Positions 35,451 through 47,718 are shown, numbered from the stretch's first letter. The stretch is DNA of 64,000 bases from Combretum micranthum (GCA_024138025.1 JAMXBD010001598.1:186001-250000), one strand, 5' to 3'. Translations and numbers: made by a program. Notes: generated by a model from the sequence alone, not told the origin.

Positions 35451-36330
35451 TTATTATCTAAGTGTTTATATCGTTATATATATATATATATATTACTTGA
35501 TGCGATAAATATTTTAAGTACCCCTAGGACCTCCGTATTGTACAAAGCTCAAATTTTGAGCTTCATGAGACATGGAGTAATTTCAAAACATTAAAATCTA
35601 TAACACTACTAATATTTTGTTAATTTGTTTCTAAAATCTATGCTCACAGGTCACTTCACTTTTTTTTTTTTTTTTTTTTTTTTTGTTTTTTGAGAGAGAG
35701 AGAGAACATTAAGCTTTTATAAAATATATTTGTCAAATACTCCAATCCTAAGCTTGTACTTCTATTTCAGGGGTTTACATACTTTTATAGTATTTGTCTT
35801 ACTAATTTCTAATTAGGTAACTTATGCTGGGGATATTTCAATAGTTATTGACCAAATTGTTTAAGCAACTATAGTAAATGTGGGATTGTACAAATCAAAA
35901 CAAGTAATAATTCAATGCCAACTTATTGTCACTATTGTTCATAGAAGACATCTCCTATCTAAAAATCAATATAGACTATGTAGTCACCTTCTAAGTTCTA
36001 CACAGAGATTCAACCCAGAAAATAAGTCTTTATAATCATTGCCAAGTGCTGTCTCATAAAGGGAAAAAGAAAAAACAATGAACACCCTCAATAGATACTC
36101 ATCTAGCCAAAAGTTCAACAATTCCTCTTTTACTTTTCTATAGTTGAACTTATGGTTAGTAAATTTCACAAGAGAAATCAAGATCCAAAGTTTAAACTGC
36201 AAGAACGCAAATTGGCAACTAATAAAGTTGCTAAATTCGTCCATCAAAGGAAACTTGACCTGCAATGATCTATGGACATTAACCAACGTAAAGCCCTCAT
36301 GAATGGTACCAAGATAGATATGCTCAAATA
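35451..36330. other. Downstream flank of the methyltransferase relic
   Basis: It holds (TA)n near 35477-35494, a T-run of about 26 at 35660-35685 followed by TGTTTTTTGAGAGAGAGAG, and a 116-codon minus-strand frame (35984-36334) overlapping the methyltransferase stop. That frame has no recognisable motifs and may simply be 3' untranslated sequence. Confidence 0.4.
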
Positions 36331-37034
36331 TCAAGAAGCTCTAACTCTCATTATAATCCTTGTTGATTTCAGTCTATTCATAGTAACATTCATTGCACTC
36401 AAAAACTTTGAATTTCTATAAAAACTTATAATTTCTCTCACTTCCTCATTTCCACACCCTTGAACAACCACAACAATAATCCCACCAATCCGCACTGTCC
36501 TCCCCATCTCTGATACAAATCGAACTGGAAATAATGCCTCGGCTAGATGTGCACTGAATGCCAAGTCAAAAAATTTGTCAAAGAAAGGCAAGTTATGAAG
36601 ATCGGCCCTGCCTACCAACGGTGGCGAATCCACCAATTCCACACCGGTCACATCTGCAATTCCTATATTCATCGATGCCATGACTTCTTGTCCAGCTCCA
36701 GCTGATACACATAGGACTTTTGAGTGGTTGCGTAGAAGACGAAGATCTCCAATTAGTCGAAAGAACTCAGCATAAGACTACTTGCTTTTTGAAGAAATTC
36801 GTGGACCAGATGCGCTTGTTCTTCTTTTCAAGAGGGAGATACTCAAGGCTGGCTGAATCGCATGGAGACTGAGGGAATTTAAGGTAGCTATTGGATGATA
36901 ATTCTGGAGAAATACAAGTTTCCGGGATTTGGAGGAAGAGGAGTATAAGTGTGAATGTGGCTATTGTGATCAAAGAGACCGAAACTTTTTTGTCTTTTTC
37001 GAAATGGGATAAATTCCCACGAGTACCTGTACAT
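36331..37034 (-). pseudogene. SAM-dependent methyltransferase-like gene, frameshifted
   Basis: Read on the minus strand from the ATG at 37034 this resembles short plant S-adenosylmethionine-dependent methyltransferase superfamily proteins: a basic N-terminus (FIPFRKRQK), one membrane span (SLITIATFTLILLFLQ) typical of a type II membrane protein, a stem with IPETCISPE, then a Rossmann methyltransferase domain. Motif I is VLCVSAGAGQEV (about 36710-36675), an acidic post-I residue follows in VTGVELVDSP, then LPFFDKFFDLAFSAHLAEAL and VRIGGIIVVVVQGCG. It ends RIIMRVRAS at 36331. Two frame breaks are visible: in the A/T run near 36985-36990 and near 36785 (an in-frame TAG/TGA either way). No introns are seen. 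A retrocopy, a broken gene, or homopolymer read errors are all possible. The RT fragment of a gypsy element abuts it upstream at about 37080. Confidence 0.75.
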
Positions 37035-37081
37035 TCAATTTTTAATAATCTATTGTTGGAAACTCGCAATTTAGTTTTATA

Positions 37082-38280
37082 ATCTAACCTATCATCCAAA
37101 CGTGGAATGGGATAACGATACTTGATGGTAATCTTATTGATGGCCCAACTATCATTGCACATTCTCCATGTCCCATCTTTCTTTGGTACCAATAACATAG
37201 ACATTGCACAAGAACTAGTACTCTCTTTGGCATATCCTTTCTTCATTAATTCATCAACTTGCCTCTTTAGCTCTTTTGCTTCTTTAGGATTCATCCGATA
37301 TGCTGGACGATTAGGTAAAACAACTCTAGGTTGTAAGTCTATAGCATGTCTTATTCCTCTTATAGGTAGTAACCCTATAGACAAATCTTCAAGAAATACA
37401 TCAATACATTCTGATAGTAATTGTTGATTCTCTAGAGGAAAGCAATCCTGGTCTTACATCTCCATCATTCATTTAATCTATAACATATAAACTAGTTCTC
37501 TTGCTTGTATGGCTTAAACTACATCATCTTTAGTTATGCAAATGATTTCTTCTTCATAATCATGCTCATTTGCATCTAAGCCTCTTTCACTTCTGAGGGT
37601 GACATAGGTTTCAAAACAATTCTTTTGATATCCTTTTGGAAAGTATAAGTATTCCGATATCCATCATGAAGCACTTTATGATCAAACCTCTATGGTCTCT
37701 CTAGTAATAGATAGGATGCACACATGGGTAATACATCACTTATTATTCATCTTTATACTTCTCTCCAATACAAAAAGGAATCTTCACCCGTTGAGTGGCA
37801 TGTAAAATACCTTGCTCATTTAACAATGAAGTTTATATGGTTTTGGATGTGGTTATAGGGCCAATTTCGATGTATCCACAATACTTGTAGCAACTGTGTT
37901 AGTACAACTCCCTCCATTTATGATGAGAGTATATAAATTCCCTTTAATCTTGCAAGTAGTATGAAATAGATTTTCTCTTTGTTCTTCTTCAATGGTTGTT
38001 GATACACTTAAAACTCTACTTAATACATTAATACTCATGTACTGATATGAACCCTGCTCTTCATAAGTTTTAGCATCTATGATCTCATAATACTCATCGA
38101 AGGCTACTAATAGATCACTAGACCCTTCAGACTCTTCATCTTCATCCTTGCTAACTATCTCTCCTCCAATATCTATCGTAACTCTTCGATTATGACACTA
38201 AGAGGCAATGTGTCCAAATCCTCGACACTTAAAACATTTAACTTGATGATTTTTTCAACCAGAACTACCGATACAATCTT
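37082..38280 (-). pseudogene. Gypsy zinc knuckle, protease and RT fragment (pol pseudogene)
   Basis: On the minus strand, in order: a CCHC knuckle CFKCRGFGHIAS (38240-38200) in which a TAG stop falls just before the last Cys; a protease-like stretch with CKIKGNLYTLIINGGSCTN (37975-37910), where the usual active-site DGGS Asp is Asn; a spacer with KPMSPSEV-type sequence near 37600; and the RT N-terminus (37384-37082) with LPNRPAYRMNPKEAKELKRQ, LLVPKKDGTWRM and TIKYRYPIPRLDD. The pol sequence stops abruptly after RLDD, before the catalytic YxDD region, where methyltransferase-derived sequence begins. It is part of the same element as the gag at 39774-44600, split by two LTR insertions. RT style is CRM/Reina-like chromovirus (tentative). 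Confidence 0.85.
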
Positions 38281-39773
38281 TTGGGAATTCAGTGATTCAC
38301 AAAACTGGGTTTGGCAACGGAATACAATTTTTTTTTTCTAAACCTAAATTCACAAGCAAATCCATGCGATACAATTAAATCAAGAAAGGATTGCAATATA
38401 CCTTTTGTGAAGCTTTTCAATTTTGGATCAATAGGTGTTGCAAAGGTGAATACTCTCTATTGTATTCACATGAACGAATTTGCAATCGAATCTCTATGCG
38501 TGTGCTACTACGTTGGAACAATTCCAAATTTTGGGAACCTCTCAAAAAAGGTCTCTAACATTTTAGTTATAGAATTTCTCTATAATTTTAATGTGATGGC
38601 GAGTGTCCGTTAAACCTTAGAGATGACCATCACCTTGTATTTATAAGATGTTGTGTCTGTTTTGCTACCTTAATCTTATTAAGGTTTTTCTCTATTAAAA
38701 CGACATGTATCTTATAAATAACTTTTTATTTGATATTTATTTATTATTCTTAATCTAATTAAGAATAATATATAATTTGACAATTCCTAACATGATTATT
38801 AAAATAACCCATGATCCGATTGTTTAATTCTTTGTATGTGACCATGTAGGTTCACTTAATATTAGCAATAGCCCTTAAACACCTTTTTAGGCCTACAAGA
38901 CATAATTGGTCTCTAGCAACACGTTAAACCTACCCAAATTAAGTGAAAATCAGTGATCCGACTCTACTTATTAACAATTAGTTATTTTGTCCTTTTGTTA
39001 CATAATATCCTATGATTAAAAATAAGGTATGGATCAATACACCCTTGTATTGTCTAATCACATATTTCTTGATTCTAGAGTTCGATTGACCTAAGCGAAT
39101 GATATCAATAACTCATTATTAATTCATTCGAGCATGGTCATGCATTTCTCATTCTTACTCATCAAGAGGCCTAAAAGATATCTCTCTCAAATTAATGAAG
39201 GGAAAAAATTCCTTCACGAACACTCACATTCCTCTACAAGACTTATTCCATGTCCAAGTAAAGTTTTGTAATCACCCAATTAAAGATGATGAAGAGCTGC
39301 ATTAAAATTGGAACTTGTTATGTAGGAATCCATGGTGTTATCAGGTCAAAGGACTAAAGCAAAACTGTAATGAGGAATACTTATCATATTAATCCATATA
39401 GTATTCTCATAGTTGGTCATTCCAATACAATGTACTCTTATATGTATCTATATGCTGAATTGATATATCATATCCTTGATCAGTAAAACATGATCATCAT
39501 TTAGCCAACATACCAGTCTTAATTCATTAGTATTTCATATAATGAACGACTGGGGATAATTTAGAATAAAGTTATTTCTTGTCTTATAGTTTTACTATTA
39601 AAGTCACATACTTTAATAATATAAGGAATAACCAATATATTTAAGGAATATTCTCATCAAAGTAAAAGGTGGCCAATAATAACTTTGATAAGAAAAATAA
39701 CTTATATATTATAAAGATAATAAACATTCAAATGACATAGAATCCATATGGCCTATGGCACATCACTAACACC
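38281..39773 (-). mobile_element. 1.49-kb solo LTR inserted in gypsy gag
   Basis: It is flanked by ATCTT on both sides (38276-38280 and 39774-39778), and the gag sequence continues across the two junctions. It is non-coding. The minus strand has a good TATA box (CTTATAAATACAAGG, near 38638) and the ends are roughly inverted around AGTGAT (CAGTGATTC at the left; ATCACTA at the right), as expected for a minus-strand LTR. Exact TG...CA ends are not seen, so the ends may be eroded. The partner insertion in copy A is cut by the window start. Superfamily not determined. Confidence 0.6.
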
Positions 39774-40038
39774 ATCTTGTTTCTAATCCTTGTCTGGATT
39801 AATGGTAGTGTTACCCTTGTTAATAATAGATTCACCTCCTTTATCACTAGATTTGCTAGAATATCCCTTTTCACTCCTCCTACCATCAGAAGAATATGAT
39901 TTCTGAGGATTAGAATATTTACTTGTGGTAGACTTATATGGATTATTCCTCTACTGTCTCTCTACTTTGAGTGATAATTAAATAGCCTCTTCGAGTGTGT
40001 CATAGTGCTGCAGCTCCATATTACTTGCAATCCTATAC
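39774..40038 (-). pseudogene. Gypsy gag C-terminal spacer, fragment between two LTR insertions (copy B)
   Basis: The minus strand encodes the same tail as copy A 585-850 (SYSSDGRRSEKGYSSKSSDK, then GGESIINKGNTTINPD). It is bounded on the left by the 1.49-kb LTR and on the right by the 3.76-kb LTR. Confidence 0.8.
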
Positions 40039-43000
40039 TGTCACGTCCCAAAGGGTACCTTAAACGCGACAATCCACCACACTTGATATCTAAACTCGTG
40101 TATGATACCCTTAGTCCTTCCATGAGTAAAACACCAGATGTAGGGCTCACGTTCAACAAATAGGGAACCATACTTTGAATCGGAATAGCAATAAGAATGT
40201 AAATCATAACAGTTATATCCGGATTTAATCTATTACATGATCTATGGGGCATACCCCCATCAAAATATTAAGAGTTCTTAAGTTCTCAAAAGTCTCTTAT
40301 AACAACCATCATATATATCAATTTAGGAGATTCAACTATAAGTCTATGCCTATATCTAGGTTCCAACTTCTTCAAAAAGCCCCTTAAGTTCCAAAAGCTA
40401 TACCTAAAGAAATTGGCCTCTCAAAGATAGCCATAAATATTCATACTGCAACAGGAAACTATAGGGGTATAAGCTTACGAGCTTAGTGAGTTCACTTCCA
40501 AAATTAAATACTGAACAAGCAATATATAACATATAAGTTATCTTAACAACCATATGAAATGCACAAACATGTGAGCATACAATACATAAGACTGTCTGGA
40601 AGTCTTATATTGAATGGATTTGCGCCCTCCATTCGGGGTTAGGTGTTTCAGGCCCATACGACCATAGATTTCAATTTTTCTCATTTATATTGTGGTTGAT
40701 ACAGGTCCCACCCATACACATTTTCAATTCCGGCCCCTACGTCGACATTCAAGTTTACAGGCCCCTCATTGCCCAGCTATCATGCCTTCTTCCCACAAAG
40801 ATATAATAACCTATGCAATGTGACTCACATATGGTATGCATGGCCAATTTGATTATAAGATCATGACATATTAATTTAACAATTTATGGGTGATCATAGA
40901 TATTGCAGACACTTCAATTCTATACTAAATCATACAAATATTTACAACAAGTTCATTTCGATATTCTTATCATCAATTCACACAAGTAGAACTCATATAC
41001 ATACAGTCAAATTTTTATCTTGGACTAATTCTAATGCCACTAACATTATAAGCACAATACAAGCATATAATGTAAAGAGAGTGAACTCACTTACCATGGT
41101 GCAAAAACCCACTTAATCGTAATAGTCCTCGGGAAGGTCTAGTCCGTCTCCCAAGTCTCCTAATAAAAAGAAATAACTCTAATGAGTATTTATATGAAGT
41201 TTGAACGAACTTATAAATTCTATTCTAACAAGTTCGTCAAAATTCATCTTAGAAGAAATTCAAATTTAAAATGGTCATAACTTGGTCATTGTAACTCGGA
41301 ATTTCGCATATTATATACCGATTTCTACATATTCGACAAGGGCTATCTATTTCAAAAGTTATTTCCAACAAACAAGGTCATTTGGTCCATGAACAATAGG
41401 GTACAGAATACTATACGAATTTCCCATTCCATAATTCAACTCCTAATTTCAAACCAAGCATCATACTAAAGGTTTGATAGATACTTAGCTATCACTATAT
41501 CTTGTAAGACTCTATTATAGACATATATAACTCTATATCATGCATGATTCATGAGTGTTGGTAATTCTAATTCCTCATGTACTTAGATAATGCCAAATAG
41601 GATGTATAGGACATTATTTTCGTAACTTTGTTTCTACTAAGTGCATCATGTATATATATGTAATACCTACAAGCTATTGTCATGAAGGTTATGAGATGAA
41701 CTATCTATATGTATACTCTTAATGATATAGTACCAAGAATTCTTTTTGAAAAACTTTTACTTTGCAAAACTTTTGAAATTTACTAAACTTAAGAAAAATA
41801 GTTTTTCTTCTTATAAAATCACACTTGTTTTTATCAAAACTCAACTTTGATGACTTGTATAGCCAACACCTTCATTATTTCAATAAAAACCTTCATTTTG
41901 GGTTGAAAAATAGATGTTTAAATAGGTGGTTTATCTAGTTATGAATTTTACAAAATTTTAAAGAATGAAAACATTTTTTAATCTATTCTTTGAAACCATT
42001 CCTTATTTTAGGATTATACTTTGTAAACCTCTCTTATCATTGGCAAAATTAGGTTTTTATTACATGTATCCCCTAGGACTTCTATTTTTCCATAAAAATC
42101 ATCATTTTGGCATTTAGAAATAGGTGTTTAATTAGTGGCCATTTTCAAATCCGAATTTTGAAAGTTTCATTTGAGATTATTTTCTTTATAAAACTCATTT
42201 AGTCTTTCAAAAACCATTTCCTAATCAAACATACTCCTTAAAGCTTCCATTTCTTTAATAAAATCTTCTTTTGGAGTTGAAAAATGGGTGTTTATACTTC
42301 AAGGTTCTCTTATTATGAATTTAAAACTTGTTATTGGGATTGAAACATAACTTTTGTAAACTTTTCCTTATTTTGAAGATATTCCTCAGTAGATCTAAGG
42401 TTTACTCATCAAGATCATTCATTTATGATATCTATTCCTTAAGCCCTTCATTTTCAATGTAAAATACACATTTTGAAGTTGAAAAATAGCTTTTCTAAAT
42501 ATGGTTCCTATTTGATCCGAATTTTCAAAAATCATTTTTGTTGAAACTAAAGTAGATCTTCAACTTTCTATCTTTTTTCTACTATCATCATGCTATTACA
42601 AGTTATTTATGAACATAAAACAAAAGCCTAATACATTTATGAACTCAAAACAACTAGATCTAGTTTACTATGCTAGTCATAAATGCATGAACACTATGAT
42701 GATTATGTAGATATGATTGGATGATGAATATATGCACAAAACATTAATAATAACAACATAACTTGATAATAAAACAAAGTAATAGCAAAATAATTTAAAT
42801 AACAAGATCTATAACATTTTGATGGCAAGGATCTCATGTTCAAGTGTTTCCACATCCCTAGCTTGAAGCTTATGGGGATCTTTTAGTGGAATCATACATG
42901 AATGATCTTGCCATTACATGTTTTTAAGATAATGAAGTGTAGATCTATTACTTATTTAGTATTTGGATCAAGAAAACTTGAAGAAATCAAAAGTGTGTAT

Positions 43001-43114
43001 GTGGGTGGGGGGGCGCTCACGGTTTCTAGAGAGGGAAGGGAGAGAGTTTTGAAAAAATTTTCCAAAGAGAAAATGAAGAAAGAAAAAAAATGAAATGATG
43101 AAGGCATAAAGGGG

Positions 43115-43122
43115 TATTTATA
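43115..43122 (-). promoter_or_regulatory. TATA box of the 3.76-kb LTR
   Basis: The minus strand reads TTTCTATAAATACCCC, a near-consensus plant TATA box, about 680 bases from the LTR start. Transcription would run leftward into the gag remnant. Confidence 0.55.
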
Positions 43123-43189
43123 GAAAAGAGAATTTAGGGTTTGTGTGATCAAACAATTGAAGAAAAATCAACAAATGAGAGAAAGCCGG

Positions 43190-43213
43190 GGGGAGGGGGG
43201 GAGAGAGAGAGAT
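43190..43213 (+). repeat. G-rich and (GA)n microsatellite
   Basis: GGGGGGAGGGGGG is followed by six GA units within U3 of the 3.76-kb LTR. It is simple sequence. Confidence 0.8.
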
Positions 43214-43805
43214 GTGTGTTGTGTAAGATTCAAAATTAAATAAGTAATTTAAGTAGTAAAAGTTGTATTGGAAAAGTAAATTGTACGGAAAATGATGGAA
43301 TTATAGAAATAGGTTGTAAGGATGTAAGAAATAGGTTATGGGTAGTTGTACTGGATTAATAGTGTAAAAAAATCAAAAAGCAGATTATACATTTAAAGTA
43401 CCGGTAGTAATGAAAATAAGATAAAAAGATTATAATTATAACTTTTATAACCCGAAAAATTATATAACTGATATATTTGGAAATCTTATGAAATTACGAG
43501 TCTAACGGTATTAATATCATATATTTAATATCTCAAGTCCCGGGATACGCTTTTTAAGATCTGTATCTGATCGAGTTTGAAATAGGTCGAAAACTTGTTA
43601 ATCCGAACTTTTTAAGCACCCTAATATTATTACGAACCAAACTACACTCTTAACTCGTATTTCGACTTATTGGTTTTGGAACACGGGATTACCGAATCTA
43701 AACTACTAGGGTTTCCTGGGAAATTGGTTGACTTAAGGTCTTCGATTGACTTTCCGGTTTAGGGTTGAATTGATATTACCCTAAAAATTGGGGCTTACAT
43801 ATTAC

Positions 43806-44600
43806 TTTTTAAGCCAGCAACAAATCTTGAAATACTTTGTTAAGGTGGCTCGACAGCTCCACTTTTAATCTTTAATGATTCAAATTATTGAACATACTCC
43901 TCAATACTCTTGCCACTTGCCTCAATGATTAAAGGCGCATATAGACTTCCTGCTTATAGTATGTAGGAAAAAAATGTTTTCTTAATACTTGTTTCATCTC
44001 TGCCATGTTCTGATCTCTGCTGCTCCATCCCTCCTATGGGTAGATAGTAGGTTTTTCCACCACAATGTTGCATATTTTGTAAATTCCACTATAGCTAATC
44101 TAACTCGAGTATGTTCTTCAACATCATAACATTCAAACAATCCTTCAACTTTGTCTTTCCAATTAAGTTAATCATCTACGGGTCTACTTCTTAAAAAGAA
44201 AGACATTTGTAGCTTCACATGCTCCAACCCTCTTGGTGGTATAAACCCCCTATCACAGGCATCACCGTATTTGGTATTATTCCTTCTAACATCTCATCGC
44301 CTACCGGGAGCAGGAGGCGGTGGCGGTGGCTATGGCAAGTGGAGGTGACGGTGGTGGTGGTGGTGGTAACGTTGATGATGCTTCCACTTAAGGTAGGATC
44401 ACATTAGGGTTTTATAACAATTGTTGCATTGTTTGTACCAGGGTATTAAATGTGTTATTCAAAGTTTGTAACTGTTAGCTCATACTCTGTTCACAATTAG
44501 GCTGAATACGATTGTTACCATTGCTTGGAACTCCTTGATTTCCATGAACTCCACTATTAACCTCTTCTTCGAAATTGCCATGTACACTTTTGTTTGACAT
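43806..44600 (-). pseudogene. Gypsy gag N-terminal part (copy B)
   Basis: Gag starts at the ATG at 44600 (MSNKSVHGNFEEEVNSG) and matches copy A 850-1633, with the proline-rich linker at 44316-44372. Frameshifts and stops have accumulated: the capsid-like stretch is no longer open as it is in copy A, and TAG/TAA codons break the N-terminal part. The 3.76-kb LTR interrupts it at 43805. Confidence 0.8.
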
Positions 44601-44652
44601 CCTTAAGCACATGTGATCACAACAACAATAGAGACAACTAACCATAACCTTA

Positions 44653-44664
44653 GCTCTGATACCA
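44653..44664 (-). other. Primer binding site for initiator tRNA-Met (copy B)
   Basis: The minus strand reads TGGTATCAGAGC, identical to copy A 1686-1697, 52 bases upstream of the gag ATG. Confidence 0.9.
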
Positions 44665-44665
44665 A

Positions 44666-45335
44666 TAAAGATGATATGTTTAGGACGACAATCACTAGGA
44701 TATCTTAAAACAATGAAAAAAAAGCCTTTACTTACCTTGGAGACTACGTACCTAGAAAGTAAACACGGATATAACACTAAAAAGTAGTTGATATTACTCA
44801 CAACCTCTCGCTGGTATTTGGGCTCACCACAATCCAAAGATCAATAAGAGAAAGACTCACTACAATCAAAGATGATCGATAAGAGTTAGGGTTTTTCTCA
44901 ATAGAAAGAATTTTATTCAACTGATAAATCTTGTCTTTTACATCAAGGAAACTCCTATTATACTCATGACCTGATATCTAAAAAGAAAGACATCTGAAAA
45001 TAGGAAAGTGGCTAATTAAAACAAGACTGAAATTTATCTAGAGATAAAATGGGAAAGTAGTTATTAAAATCTATCCAGAAAGTTGCTCTGATTCTCGCGT
45101 AAAGTATCACGAAAAGATTCGCATCATCTTGTAGATCGTAGACGTAAGTAATACCGCGATGTCTGCTAGAATTAACTATTCAAGCAAATAGACTCAGTCG
45201 TAGGTATAGTCGAGGGTTTGACTAAAGGCATGCGAGGGCATGACTTAACTCTTCAAGCAAACAAACTTAGTTACGGGTATAGCCAAGGGTTCAACAAAGG
45301 GCATGAGGGCATGGTTGTGCATACTTTCTCTATTT
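44666..45335 (-). mobile_element. Gypsy LTR (copy B), limits approximate
   Basis: This is the partner of 1699-2370, with the same TATA-like region, U3 block duplication (about 45176-45310) and purine tract. Small deletions distinguish it (for example near 44985). Confidence 0.65.
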
Positions 45336-45520
45336 TCGTTACTTTCTTCTTCTTATTCTTTCTTTAATGTTAGCATGTTATACTCCAAGTAATCATACTC
45401 TACATGCAATCCATAAGCTAAGATAAACTTCCTTTCAATTGGCTCCAAACAATCAGTAATCGCTCTCAATACTAAATTTTATAATCCTTTAGCTCTCGAT
45501 CTCGTAATGGGACCTTCAAG
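45336..45520 (-). pseudogene. Gypsy pol C-terminal tail fragment (copy B)
   Basis: GPITRSRAKGL is followed by a stop, then the same charged tail as in copy A (YGLHVEYDYLEYNML). It is upstream of the LTR on the minus strand and truncated on its other side. Confidence 0.6.
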
Positions 45521-46508
45521 TCAATTCCCATGAATATTACTTCTACCGAATATAGAAATAGAATGTGCAAAAGAATTTATGGAACTTCTACGTACCATCA
45601 CTCATGAGATTATTTAGTAAATCATTTGAATATTAAAAATTTAAAATAAATATGGTAAATAATATATTGATTATTTTAATAATGCTATCATGATTGGATA
45701 TATTGAGTCATTAAATAATTGATAGATCAATCCCATAAAAAAATGATCAAAGATAGAATTTTCAAAAGAATATAAAATTGAGCATATATAAAATAATACC
45801 GAATAAATAGAAATAATAACTAGATAAGCTATTAAAAAGAAAGAAAGAAAACTAGATAAGATATTAACCAATATGACAAGACAAAGAGAAGAGAATGAGA
45901 AACAAAACAAAAAGATCTAGTGGTAATTAGTGCTAAAGTACTCCATCATGAAAGTGTCAAATTAGTGGGATTAAAAATAGCTCTTTGTAGGTCTCTCTTT
46001 AAATCACCTAGAAAATGAAATGAAACTATATATGGAAAGCTAAAAAGGTTTTCTAATCCAACTGAATCCATTTGGCAATCATATCTAAAGACCTAAACAC
46101 AATCTGGTGATGAAACGAAAACTTGATCAAAATCCACATGGTTCAAAAACCAATACTGAACCATGTCTAGTGATTTTGGATTCTAATTTGAATATTATGA
46201 ATATAGTTGTTAAAATCTCAAGTCAAATATACGTTTCTACGAGTTTATGATTTTATATTTTTTTCTTAATTAAAATGGATATAAAATTGATTAAGTGCAT
46301 ATTTTAAATCGAATTATGAATTTAGGTATATAATTCTACAAGTTTACAATTTTACGATTTTGCCGATTCTATGCATTCAAGTGAATAGTAAAATCGTGAT
46401 TTTGACAACTTAGATTATGAGCTATTTCAACTGAAATAATTCCAAAAATAAACCTCACCTGGAAAAGTGCAGTCTCTTTTTAACGAGGGTTATTAATTTG
46501 CTGATATG
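45521..46508. other. AT-rich intergenic sequence (copy B of 2561-3624)
   Basis: It aligns with copy A apart from small deletions, one of about 40 bases near 46005. No gene was recognised. Confidence 0.6.
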
Positions 46509-47419
46509 TAGGGGTGGGCAAAAAAACTAACCTAACCGAACCGAACTAATCTATAACCAAACCAAACAAAATCAAACCGAAAATATGGTTTTTTAAAACA
46601 ATTTGGTTTAAAATTTTCAATCTAAACCAACCCATAAAACCGAATCAAATCTTTTTAGAAAAATATGATAATATTTTACTTGTAAGTTGTAACTATAAAT
46701 TTTTTTTAAGATGCTTGATTAAAGGTCGTATATGTTCATATGATTTCATTTGATATTTATTATTTGTTGAATATTTATTAAAATCAACTTGTTCATTTTT
46801 AAATTTGTTTTTTAGGCTTATGATATATATTATTTTATTGATGACAAACTATTTTTTTAATAGTTTTTAATTTTATAAGTATGAAATTTATTTATTTAGT
46901 TATAATATCTTATTATGTATTAATTGTTTAATGTATATTATTAGCAAATCATTTTATTTGTTGATGGATGATTTTTTATTTTGGCTAAATTTATCAATAG
47001 ATAATTGACTTGATGATTCTATTAAAAAATATAAATTATAACTTACTATATATTAGTTAGTTAATATATTTTATTGGTGGATAACTGATTTTATAGAGGA
47101 CTATAGATTAAAAGTATGATGAATTCATAAAGTATTTTGTTATGATTTGCAATATAAACTTTGTAAAGTGATATAAATATTTAAATATCGACACAGAAGT
47201 AAAAAAACTAGAAAAAAGAAAATTTTTAGTTAGAATTTGATTTAATCCCTAATCTAAATCGAACCAAACCATTATTTAATGGTTTAGAAAAATTTTTAAT
47301 TCGAACAAAGACATATCTTAATGGTTTGGTTTGGGATAAAAAAAAAAAATCAAACCGTAAATTATAGTTTGGTTTGGTTTTAGTAAAAATCAAACCAAAC
47401 CGAACTGTACCTAGCCTTG
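46509..47419 (+). mobile_element. hAT-type MITE, old insertion (copy B)
   Basis: This is the partner of 3625-4525 with a better-preserved left end TAGGGGTGGGCA and an eroded right end TAGCCTTG. Flanking octamers CTGATATG / TTGTTATG are a decayed target duplication. It is non-coding with dense AACCAAACC motifs. Confidence 0.8.
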
Positions 47420-47718
47420 TTGTTATGTATACTATTGCCTAATATCATTTTTATAGTAGTGTTATTGGAAATGTCAAAATTTTCCTTGTCTTTAAATAAG
47501 TTGCTTTAATGAGTGCCTCCAAGCCATTTAAGAGCTAATAACATCGTTTATTTTTGTCATGAACATCTTTCTAATTATCATAGAAGGCTATCCCTCGTAT
47601 ATAATGGAATAATTGTTTTTTTTCTTTCTTTCTTTTTTATTTTTCCCTAAGCTTTTAATATGTTAAAATAACATTCACTTAAATTTTCAAAAGTACTAAA
47701 AGATTTTATTTTGCCAAT

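Larger units (their letters stand above)
40039..43799 (-). mobile_element. 3.76-kb solo LTR in gag (copy B only)
   Basis: Plus-strand ends are TGTCACGTCCCAA ... TTGGGGCTTACA, flanked by TATAC (40034-40038) and TATTAC (43800-43805). Copy A has the uninterrupted site (CTTATACTTTAAGC, near 846). Read on the minus strand the LTR starts TGTAAGCCCCAA and ends GGGACGTGACA, both typical of plant gypsy LTRs. No internal coding region and no second LTR exist, so this is a solo LTR. Promoter-like TATAAATACCCC lies on the minus strand at 43115-43122, giving a short U3 (~0.7 kb) and a very long R-U5. The body holds only short chance frames. Confidence 0.9.

Noticed and set aside
35984..36334. 116-codon minus-strand frame just after the methyltransferase stop
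   Set aside because: No motif; overlaps the stop of a recognised protein end; probably 3' untranslated or intergenic sequence.
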